From Desulfobacterales bacterium (GTDB lineage: Bacteria > Desulfobacterota > Desulfobacteria > Desulfobacterales > UBA11574), in assembly GCA_012974475.1 (NCBI GenBank), contig JAAXQD010000078.1, forward strand, positions 1 through 5,453: a DNA stretch of 5,453 nt, given 5' to 3'. Position numbers and translations under genes: made by a program. The first letter of the stretch is position 1, and the number at the start of each line of letters is the position of its first letter. Positions 1 to 5,453 of the stretch are shown here, piece by piece. The notes beneath the pieces were generated by a model that was given only the letters and a program-made list of their open reading frames with translations, was not told where the DNA came from and made no database searches.

Positions 1-534
1 GTTTTTAAGATTCAGCTTTCAGTGGCCCTGATGTCCGGCGCCCTGGGAATGATCATCACCGGCGTGCTTTCGGTGGATGAAGCCTATTATGCCGTGGACT
101 GGATGACGGTTTTTTTGCTGGCAGGCCTGATTCCATTGGGGATGGCTTTTGAAAAAACCGGAACAGCCGCTTTTATTGCCAAATTTATCTTGGGAATGCT
201 TGGTCAACCGTCTCCCATTGTTCTTCTGGCTGCCGTCGGCGTGATGACCTCTTTTTTCACCCTGGTGGTCTCCAATGTGGGTGCAACGGTTTTGCTGGTT
301 CCGCTGTGCATGAATATGGCGGTTATGGCCGGCGGTGATCCGCGAATGGCCGCACTGGTGGTGGGGCTGTCGGCGTCCAACACATTTGTCTTGCCGACAC
401 ATCAGGTCAATGCCCTGATTATGAGGCCCGGGGGGTATCGAACCGTAGACTATGCCAAGGCGGGTGTGGTGATGACCGCCCTCTTTTTAGCGGTGGAGTT
501 GACCATACTCTATTTCTTTTATGGAGTTCAGTAA
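1..534 (+). CDS. SLC13/DASS-family anion permease, C-terminal part (5' end off window)
   Basis: This reading frame is open from base 1 to TAA at 532-534, giving 177 residues; the true start is left of the window. The fragment is very hydrophobic, with likely membrane segments near residues 4-23, 32-50, 71-110 (a re-entrant loop plus helix), 116-140 and 152-175. Family resemblance comes from 'DWMTVFLLAGLIPLGMAFEK' (33-52), a Ser-Asn-containing stretch 'SNVGATVLLVP' (91-101) and 'SNTFVLPTHQVNALIMRPGG' (126-145). These match the second half of SLC13/divalent-anion:Na+ symporter and related permeases, in which paired SN(T) motifs bind Na+ and substrate. The usual family member is 450-600 residues, sometimes with central TrkA-C domains, which would lie off the window. 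The role is probably Na+-coupled uptake of an anion such as sulfate or a dicarboxylate. The substrate cannot be told from this part, and ArsB/NhaD-type relatives are a weaker alternative. The 309-bp gap argues against co-transcription with the kinase. Confidence 0.8.
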   Translation, partial: VFKIQLSVALMSGALGMIITGVLSVDEAYYAVDWMTVFLLAGLIPLGMAFEKTGTAAFIAKFILGMLGQPSPIVLLAAVGVMTSFFTLVVSNVGATVLLVPLCMNMAVMAGGDPRMAALVVGLSASNTFVLPTHQVNALIMRPGGYRTVDYAKAGVVMTALFLAVELTILYFFYGVQ

Positions 535-572
535 ATATTCGGTCGATCCATTCTATAACGTGTTTGAATTAT

Positions 573-590
573 GATATTGCAATTAATATC
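573..590. repeat. AT-rich inverted repeat upstream of candidate promoter
   Basis: GATATT (573-578) and AATATC (585-590) are exact inverted arms around a 6-bp centre. The 8-bp palindrome ATTGCAAT (576-583) lies inside it. The element ends 6 bp before the candidate -35 box, a position compatible with an operator. In AT-rich DNA a repeat this short can arise by chance. Confidence 0.3.
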
Positions 591-596
591 GGAAAC

Positions 597-625
597 TTGA
601 CAATTGGAAATGCCTGTGAAATCAT
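597..625 (+). promoter_or_regulatory. candidate sigma70-type promoter for the two-component operon
   Basis: A perfect -35 hexamer TTGACA (597-602) is followed after 17 bp by AATCAT (620-625), a 4/6 match to TATAAT, preceded by TGA (617-619) as in an extended -10. Transcription would begin near 632, leaving a leader of about 210 nt before the kinase ATG. This is pattern matching only; the -10 is mediocre. Confidence 0.35.
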
Positions 626-737
626 CTGTTTGGCAGCCCGAACCAAAAGCTTCCGAAGATCGACAAATCGAAACAGGCCCTCGACGATCGTGCTATTTCA
701 AGTTATTTGCGGACGATAATTGACGCTCCCTGCAGCC

Positions 738-763
738 CCGTTGAAACGGAATTTCTGTGAAAC
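738..763. repeat. short inverted and direct repeats in the kinase leader
   Basis: CCGTT-GA-AACGG (738-749) is a perfect 5-bp-arm inverted repeat. TTTC-TGT-GAAA (752-762) is a second, smaller one. TGAAAC occurs at 742-747 and again at 758-763, a 16-bp spacing, with partial identity extending on both sides. They could be tandem protein-binding sites or a small RNA structure in the leader, or chance. Confidence 0.25.
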
Positions 764-780
764 CGAAGTCTTTGTAAAAA

Positions 781-837
781 ATGGAAATATCCAGCTTAAC
801 GTCGCTGCAAAGGGGAGAAATAAATCAGGCTGAGTAA
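781..837 (+). other. possible 18-codon upstream ORF in the kinase leader
   Basis: ATG at 781 opens 18 codons (MEISSLTSLQRGEINQAE) ending in TAA at 835-837, in the same frame as the kinase and 6 bp before its ATG. It begins with the same eight bases, ATGGAAAT, as the kinase gene. No good ribosome binding site precedes it: the best purine run (AAGGGGAG, 810-817) lies inside it and 26 nt from the kinase ATG. It could be a leader peptide, a trace of a partial duplication of the gene start, or chance. The in-frame TAA shows that the kinase cannot start upstream of 844. Confidence 0.15.
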
Positions 838-843
838 AACACG

Positions 844-2268
844 ATGGAAATCAGTATCAGAAAAAAGATTTTTCTCGCTTTTGCCATCTTTATCGGCCTC
901 AGTGCACTGATATGGCTGCGTAGTTATTACAGCCAATATGTTCTAAATCAAAAAATACAGATTATCGAAAGAAAATACGACCTGCTTAACACCATTCTTG
1001 AAGCTCGCCGGTATGAAAAAAACTATTTTTTATCCTTTGACAAAGAAAATATCGTTGAAGCCCTCGGCTATGTCCGTCATGCAGAGGATATCCTTCGTGA
1101 GATATTGACCCAATACGGGAAGTACACCCTGGCAAAAAATCTCGATGAGAGTATTGTAGAACTGCTGGCATACAAGGAATCCCTCACAAACCTTTTAAAG
1201 CTGCAGGAAGAAGGACACCTATTGGCGCCTCCGGATACCATCAATTTAATTCGAAAGCAGGGAAGAATTCTTACCAGTGAACTGGAAAAAATCGTTCAAA
1301 AGGAGAGGCAATTTACCCGAAATCTGATCGGTAAATCCAAGACGATTCATCTGTTGGCGCTGATTCCTGTCTTTATCCTCTCTGTTTCAATTGCCCTTTT
1401 TTTGGTCTTTAATGTCAACCATCCGCTCAAAACCATCGAGAACGCCATTACCAAAATCGCCCGCGGAGATTTCGACAATATCCCGGAAATAAAAACCGGC
1501 GATGAATTTGAATCTTTGGTGTCCAGCCTCAACAATATGATCGATGAGCTAAACCGGAGGAGCAAACAACTCGTACAGGCTCAGAAGTTGGCTTCTCTGG
1601 GAAGATTGACGTCGGGTGTGGCCCATGAATTGAACAATCCTCTCAACAATATATCCACATCGATTCAAATCCTGATTGAAGAACTGGAAGAGGCTGACTT
1701 GGAATATAAAAAAGAACTGTTGGTCGGTGCCGAAAAAGAAGTGGAAAGGGGGAAGGACATCGTTCGTTCACTTTTGGAATTCGCCAGAGAAAGAACTCTG
1801 ACCCTAAAACAGGTAAATTTTCTGGACCTGGTTAACAGCGCAATTAAACATGTCAAATCGGAGATTCCGGATAATATACATCTTAAAGTGGAGGTGCCTG
1901 ATAACATACAGGCCACTGTTGGTCTACGTATTAGAAGCGTTATAATCAATCTTATTACAAATGCCGTCCATGCTATGAAAGACGGTGGAGAAATTACTAT
2001 CAAGGCTAAGAACGAACTTGACAGAGAGGGATTTTCCTTTCAGGTGATTGACACCGGTGAAGGAATTCCTCAAAAGATCATCACAAAGATTTTTGACCCT
2101 TTTTTCACCACAAAAGACGTCGGCAAGGGATCAGGGCTGGGACTTTCCATCACTTACGGCATCATGGAACAACATAGCGGCACTATATCCGTTTCCAGCG
2201 AAGTCGGAAAAGGAACGACATTTACCAGTTTTCTGCCGTTTCATCAGCCCGATCAACGGAATATATAG
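844..2268 (+). CDS. membrane sensor histidine kinase (helical sensor, HAMP, HisKA, HATPase)
   Basis: This 474-residue inner-membrane kinase should sense a signal outside the cytoplasm and phosphorylate the regulator encoded next to it. Visible order: short basic N-terminus; TM1 about 9-27; helical sensor about 28-166; TM2 about 167-190; HAMP about 191-240; HisKA H-box with phosphoacceptor His261 in 'VAHELNNPLNN'; ATPase N-box around Asn373 ('NLITNAVHAMKDGG'), G1 'DTGEGIP' (403-409), F-box 'FDPFFTT' (417-423) and G2 'GKGSGLGL' (427-434). All catalytic boxes are intact, and there is no PAS or fused receiver domain. The sensor carries 'ARRYEKNYFL' (54-63), resembling the Arg-Arg/Glu-Lys signature of HBM/four-helix-bundle ligand-binding domains of chemoreceptors and kinases; the ligand is unknown. 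The start is ATG 844 because an in-frame TAA lies at 835-837. The nearby Shine-Dalgarno is weak (GAG, 832-834), which may keep expression low. The partner follows after 10 bp. Confidence 0.93.
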   Translation: MEISIRKKIFLAFAIFIGLSALIWLRSYYSQYVLNQKIQIIERKYDLLNTILEARRYEKNYFLSFDKENIVEALGYVRHAEDILREILTQYGKYTLAKNLDESIVELLAYKESLTNLLKLQEEGHLLAPPDTINLIRKQGRILTSELEKIVQKERQFTRNLIGKSKTIHLLALIPVFILSVSIALFLVFNVNHPLKTIENAITKIARGDFDNIPEIKTGDEFESLVSSLNNMIDELNRRSKQLVQAQKLASLGRLTSGVAHELNNPLNNISTSIQILIEELEEADLEYKKELLVGAEKEVERGKDIVRSLLEFARERTLTLKQVNFLDLVNSAIKHVKSEIPDNIHLKVEVPDNIQATVGLRIRSVIINLITNAVHAMKDGGEITIKAKNELDREGFSFQVIDTGEGIPQKIITKIFDPFFTTKDVGKGSGLGLSITYGIMEQHSGTISVSSEVGKGTTFTSFLPFHQPDQRNI

Positions 2269-2273
2269 AAGGA
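2267..2273 (+). promoter_or_regulatory. ribosome binding site that decides the GTG start of the regulator
   Basis: AGAAGGA begins inside the kinase stop codon (TAG, 2266-2268) and lies 5 nt before GTG 2279. The spacing suits initiation at that GTG and suggests translational coupling: ribosomes ending on the kinase can restart on the regulator. Confidence 0.75.
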
Positions 2274-2278
2274 TCATT

Positions 2279-3652
2279 GTGGAAAAAAAGAAAGAGGTTA
2301 TTCTGGTTGTTGAAGACGAGGATATTGCACGTAAGAATCTCGAGCATATTCTGGTGAAAACCGGTTACGATGTCGTTTCCGTAGCCGACGGGAGCAAAGC
2401 CATCGATTTGCTTCACTCAAAGAGCTTCGACCTGGTCGTCACCGACCTGAAGATGGAGAAAGGGGACGGCATGCAGGTTTTAAAAAAGACAAAAGAACTT
2501 CAGCCTTACACGGAAGTCATTATGATTACCGGTTATGCCACCATTGAAACGTCTGTTCAGGCCATGTATGCCGGCGCATACTATTATATCGCCAAACCCT
2601 ATAAAATCGGAGAAGTTCGCCAGATTACCAAAGAGGCACTTTTAAAACGGCAGCTTCGGCTTGAAAACATTAAACTGAAGGAAACACTAAAAAAGCAACG
2701 AAAGATTTCCGACATTGTCGGACAGAGCGCAGTCATGATGGATGTTCAGAAAACCATCCACCAGATTGCCCCTTCGGACATCAATGTTCTGATTCTCGGT
2801 GAAAGCGGAACCGGCAAGGAGCTGTTCGCTCGATCCATCCATCAGCTGAGTTCCCGTTCGGAAAAAGAATTCGTCGCCTTTAACTGTGGTTCGTTTACCG
2901 AAGAGTTGATGGCCAATGAGCTGTTCGGTCATGAGAAGGATGCATTTACCGGCGCCACAAAGGCAAAGGCAGGATTGATCAAAGTGGCCGGCGGCGGAAC
3001 GGTGTTTCTGGATGAAATCGGGGACATGCCCCTGAGTATGCAGGTGAAGCTGCTGCGGGTCATTCAGGAAAAAGAAGTTTTGCCGGTGGGCGGCGAAACG
3101 TCCGTTCCCGTTGATGTTCGCTTCATCGCCGCCACCCATCGCGATCTCAAAGAAGATGTGGACCACGGCAATTTCCGTCAGGATCTGTTCTACCGTTTGA
3201 ATGTCATTACCATAAAACTTCCCTCTCTCACCCATCGACATGGTGACATACCGCTTCTGGCACACCACTTCCTTTCCCAAAAAAATAAAACCATGAACAC
3301 AGATGTTCAAAATATTCAAAAAGAATCCATGGAGTTACTTCGCCAATACAGCTGGCCGGGGAATATCAGAGAACTGGAAAATGTCATTGAACGGGCCGTG
3401 GCCCTAGCGAAAGGGCCGGAAATAACCGTCGACGAACTGCCGGAATATATCAGCAATCTTTCGGTTGAAACCTACCGCCGGATGGATTCAGAGATGCCGA
3501 CACTGGAGGACCAGGAGAAAAACTACATTAAATGGGTACTCGACAAATGTGAGGGAAATAAAACCAAAGCAGCCAAAATAATGGGTATTGACCGGGTCTC
3601 GCTCTGGAGGAAAGTGAAGCGGTTTGGGATGAATGATGCGTCCAATGTTTAG
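2279..3652 (+). CDS. sigma54-dependent response regulator, NtrC/AtoC family
   Basis: This 457-residue cytoplasmic activator, when phosphorylated by the upstream kinase, should oligomerise and use ATP to open sigma54-RNA polymerase promoters. Receiver (about 5-120): acidic pair Glu12/Asp13, phosphoacceptor Asp56 ('VVTDLKM'), Thr84 and Lys106 ('AKPY'). A helical linker (118-142) leads to the AAA+ domain: Walker A 'GESGTGKE' (174-181), sigma54-contacting loop 'DAFTGA' (221-226), Walker B 'VFLDEIGD' (242-249), sensor I 'AATHRDL' (284-290), arginine-finger region 'FRQDLFYRL' (299-307) and sensor II 'WPGNIREL' (359-366). A Fis-type helix-turn-helix ends the protein ('GNKTKAAKIMGIDRVSLWRK', 426-445). 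The length is normal for the family. The frame stays open upstream to 2048, but that part overlaps the kinase C-terminus and shows no receiver homology. GTG 2279 gives a clean receiver start ('EKKKEVILVVEDED') and has a good ribosome binding site. Oddity: the first loop residue is Asp rather than Gly. The regulated genes are not evident. Confidence 0.95.
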   Translation: MEKKKEVILVVEDEDIARKNLEHILVKTGYDVVSVADGSKAIDLLHSKSFDLVVTDLKMEKGDGMQVLKKTKELQPYTEVIMITGYATIETSVQAMYAGAYYYIAKPYKIGEVRQITKEALLKRQLRLENIKLKETLKKQRKISDIVGQSAVMMDVQKTIHQIAPSDINVLILGESGTGKELFARSIHQLSSRSEKEFVAFNCGSFTEELMANELFGHEKDAFTGATKAKAGLIKVAGGGTVFLDEIGDMPLSMQVKLLRVIQEKEVLPVGGETSVPVDVRFIAATHRDLKEDVDHGNFRQDLFYRLNVITIKLPSLTHRHGDIPLLAHHFLSQKNKTMNTDVQNIQKESMELLRQYSWPGNIRELENVIERAVALAKGPEITVDELPEYISNLSVETYRRMDSEMPTLEDQEKNYIKWVLDKCEGNKTKAAKIMGIDRVSLWRKVKRFGMNDASNV

Positions 3653-3681
3653 TTTGAATCCATTGACCCCAGTCGGAGGTT

Positions 3682-3719
3682 TTGAAAGGGCTTCAAGTAC
3701 CCCGTGAACAAAAGGGGGT
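3682..3719. terminator. weak hairpins between convergent genes; possible terminator
   Basis: The 81-bp gap holds TTGAA (3682-3686) / TTCAA (3692-3696) with a 5-nt loop, and ACCCC (3699-3703) / GGGGT (3715-3719) with an 11-nt loop. Neither is followed by a run of T on either strand, so this is not a canonical intrinsic terminator. The convergent arrangement is the main reason to expect termination here. Confidence 0.2.
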
Positions 3720-3733
3720 TGCCCGACACGATT

Positions 3734-5453
3734 TTATGGGGTCTGTTTTAACGTCCGTTTAACATTTTCGGCTGTTTTTCGATTGAATCCAGGCAGCGCG
3801 CAGAGTTCTTCCAGTGTTGCTGTCCGGATTTTTTTAATGCTTTTGAAATGTGTTAACAATGTTTTTTTTCTCTTTTTCCCAATGCCGGGAATTGAATCCA
3901 GTGCCGAGTGCACAAATGTCTTCCTGCGATGCTTGCGGTGAAAAGAAATGGCAAAATGATGGGCTTCATCCCGAATTCTTTCTAAAAACAGGAGGAGGTC
4001 CCCTCTCCTGCCTAAATTTGCGGGATTGGTCTGCCCGGGTTTAAAGATTTTATCTTGGGTTTCCCCCTTTTTTTCATTTTTTTTAGCGATGCTGATAATT
4101 TGAAAAAATTGTTCAAGTTTCAGGGATTTTATTACCGCCAGCGCAACATTGAGCTGTCCTTTACCGCCGTCGACCATCAGCATGTCCGGATAGGGTTTCG
4201 ATTTTTCACCTTTGCCGTACCTTCTTTTCAGGACTTCCGCCATATAGGCATAGTCGTCCGGTATGCCTGTGCCCTGAAGTTTGTATTTTCGATATAATGA
4301 TTTATTGGGTTTCCCCTTTTCAAAAACAACCATCCCTGCAACCGCCGATTTTCCTGAAATGTTGGAGATATCAAAACACTCGATCCGCCAAGGTATTCGG
4401 TCCATCCTCAATTGATGCCGGAGTCGGGAAAGAAGGTCAACGTCGTTTGCAATCAAAGCCTTATAGGCTTTCAAGCTGTTTTCCGCATTCTGAGATGCCC
4501 GTTGAACAAGGCGGACTTTTTCACCTCTTTTGGGAGCTAAAATTCTTACCCGCCGGCCTTTCATATCCCTGAGCAATTCTTCAAGCAGCAATGTGTCTTC
4601 AGGAAGGGAGGGAACCAGAATTTCATTGGGTACAAAAGGGGCCTTTTCATAATACTGTCGAATAAAAGTACCGGTCATTTCATTTTCAGTCGACATTGTT
4701 TCTGAAAATTTAAAATCCCGTATCCCAAGAAAAAATCCGTTCCGGATAAAAAGGAGTGTGATCAGAGCGGCGTCATCGGACCGGGCAATGCCGATCACGT
4801 CCCGGTCTATAAAATCATTGGTAGCCGCCACCTGTCTTTCGAGTGTCTGCTCAAGGGCGAACATTTTGTCTCTCAGAACCGCCGCCCGTTCATAATCCTT
4901 CACCTCGGCTGCGGCCATCATTTTCTGTTTTATTTGCTCGATCAGATCCGGGGTTTTACCCTTTAAAAACTGGATGACCTCATTGACCATTTCGGTGTAC
5001 GTATGTTTGTCAACATCGAGGCAGCAAGGTGCAAGACAGGCATCCATTTGGTAGTTGAGACAGGGCCGCAATCTGTTTTTGAAGTATTCAGTTTTACACT
5101 TTCGGAGTTTGAACGTTTTATGGATGATTTTAAGTGTTTTTTGAACAGCCGCGGAAGACGCAAACGGACCAAAATAGAGGCCCCCGTTTTTTTTGATTTT
5201 TCTAACGACCTTAAGGTTGGGATAGGGATTTTTTATGTCCAGGCGTAACGAGGGGTATCGTTTGTCGTCTTTTAAAATAACGTTGTAGCGCGGGCGGTGC
5301 CGTTTGATAAGATTCGATTCGAGAATCAGCGCTTCTTTCTCACTGCCGGTGAGAAGGTTCTCAAAGTCCGATATTTTGTGAATTAGAATTTCTGTTTTTA
5401 TGTCCCTTTTTAACGTGTGGCCACGTGATTTTTTAAAGTATGAGGCCAACCGT
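3734..5453 (-). CDS. uvrC: UvrABC excinuclease subunit C (5' end off window)
   Basis: UvrC makes both incisions around a DNA lesion after UvrB loading in nucleotide excision repair. The frame runs from the right edge to TAA at 3736-3734 and has no breaks. Numbering from the TTG codon at 5449-5447 (571 residues), alignment from memory with E. coli UvrC (610 aa) puts that codon near residue 43. About 41 residues, including the GIY and YIG motifs, are therefore off the window, and the TTG is not the real start. Visible: end of the GIY-YIG nuclease with Glu44 and Asn56 ('PRYNVILKDDK'); four conserved cysteines Cys118, 130, 138 and 142, expected to hold an Fe-S cluster, plus an adjacent Cys143; UVR UvrB-binding motif (about 165-205); RNase H-like nuclease with Asp360 ('CFDISN'), Asp399 ('PDDY'), Asp427 ('VDGGKGQ') and His497 ('DEAHHFA'), matching E. 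coli D399, D438, D466 and H538; and C-terminal helix-hairpin-helix pair ('SIPGIGKKRKKTLL' and following, about 518-571). It is convergent with the regulator gene. The promoter is outside. Confidence 0.97.
   Translation of the reverse strand, partial: RLASYFKKSRGHTLKRDIKTEILIHKISDFENLLTGSEKEALILESNLIKRHRPRYNVILKDDKRYPSLRLDIKNPYPNLKVVRKIKKNGGLYFGPFASSAAVQKTLKIIHKTFKLRKCKTEYFKNRLRPCLNYQMDACLAPCCLDVDKHTYTEMVNEVIQFLKGKTPDLIEQIKQKMMAAAEVKDYERAAVLRDKMFALEQTLERQVAATNDFIDRDVIGIARSDDAALITLLFIRNGFFLGIRDFKFSETMSTENEMTGTFIRQYYEKAPFVPNEILVPSLPEDTLLLEELLRDMKGRRVRILAPKRGEKVRLVQRASQNAENSLKAYKALIANDVDLLSRLRHQLRMDRIPWRIECFDISNISGKSAVAGMVVFEKGKPNKSLYRKYKLQGTGIPDDYAYMAEVLKRRYGKGEKSKPYPDMLMVDGGKGQLNVALAVIKSLKLEQFFQIISIAKKNEKKGETQDKIFKPGQTNPANLGRRGDLLLFLERIRDEAHHFAISFHRKHRRKTFVHSALDSIPGIGKKRKKTLLTHFKSIKKIRTATLEELCALPGFNRKTAENVKRTLKQTP

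Larger units (their letters stand above)
535..843. other. 309-bp intergenic region and leader of the two-component operon
   Basis: No convincing gene is seen on either strand between the permease stop and the kinase start. The region holds a candidate sigma70 promoter (597-625), an AT-rich inverted repeat (573-590), two TGAAAC-containing repeats (738-763), a purine-rich Shine-Dalgarno-like run (810-817) and an 18-codon possible upstream ORF (781-837). No stem-loop with a T tract follows the permease, so its transcript may read through. No GG-N10-GC sigma54 core was found by eye. Confidence 0.6.

Noticed and set aside
19..402. 127-codon minus-strand frame opposite the permease
   Set aside because: Its composition is rich in His, Gln, Gly and Arg, typical of the antisense of a hydrophobic membrane gene; there is no start context or recognisable domain.
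631..650. TGGCAG...AAGC as a sigma54 promoter upstream of the kinase
   Set aside because: The GG to GC spacing is 17 bp instead of 12, and the TTGC-type -12 element is missing.
542..664. GTCGATC (542-548) and GATCGAC (658-664) as ends of a mobile element remnant
   Set aside because: These are only 7 bp, there is no target duplication or transposase remnant between them, and this is consistent with chance.
715..720. GATAAT as a -10 box
   Set aside because: No acceptable -35 hexamer exists 16-18 bp upstream (GCTATT region).
2048..2278. N-terminal extension of the response regulator
   Set aside because: It overlaps the kinase ATPase domain out of frame, has no receiver homology, and the ribosome binding site supports GTG 2279.
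2687..3319. 210-codon open frame on the minus strand inside the regulator gene
   Set aside because: It is entirely antisense to the AAA+ domain coding sequence, resembles no known family, and is explained by the codon use of the real gene.
3665..3743. GACCCCA / TGGGGTC inverted pair across the convergent gap
   Set aside because: The arms are 7 bp with a 65-bp separation and no T tract, and one arm lies inside the uvrC coding end; too weak to call a terminator.
5003..5248. 81-codon plus-strand frame and similar plus-strand frames at 3850-4572
   Set aside because: They lie within conserved UvrC coding sequence on the other strand and show no family features.

Overview
The window reads as ordinary Gram-negative chromosome. 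The best guess is a sulfate-reducer-type deltaproteobacterium (Desulfobacterota). This is inferred from the style of the sigma54-activator (its C-terminal helix-turn-helix ends in 'SLWRKVKRFG'), the HAMP-type kinase and the moderate base composition. No 16S rRNA or other decisive marker is present.

Layout, left to right. (1) Bases 1-534 (+) are the 3' end of an SLC13/DASS-type membrane permease whose start lies off the left edge. (2) Bases 535-843 are a 309-bp non-coding leader with a candidate sigma70 promoter, several small repeats and a very short possible upstream ORF. (3) Bases 844-2268 and 2279-3652 (+) are a tightly spaced two-component pair: a membrane sensor histidine kinase with an all-helical extracytoplasmic sensor, and an NtrC/AtoC-family sigma54-dependent response regulator that starts at GTG 10 bp after the kinase stop. 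(4) Bases 3653-3733 are a short gap between convergent genes, with only weak hairpins. (5) Bases 3734-5453 (-) are uvrC, the excision nuclease subunit of nucleotide excision repair. Its first roughly 41 codons are off the right edge.

How the genes relate. The kinase and regulator almost certainly act together: the kinase autophosphorylates on His261 and transfers to Asp56 of the regulator, whose AAA+ domain then remodels sigma54-RNA polymerase at a promoter not identified here. No sigma54-type promoter (GG-N10-GC core) was found by eye upstream of the kinase operon, so the target is probably elsewhere. The permease lies upstream on the same strand but is separated by 309 bp, and uvrC is convergent, so neither is clearly in the same unit.

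I found no CRISPR array, tRNA, rRNA, mobile element or evident novel system. The most useful points are the Asp-for-Gly change in the first position of the GAFTGA loop, the unassigned stimulus and regulon of the two-component pair, the correct regulator start, and the small repeats in the kinase leader.
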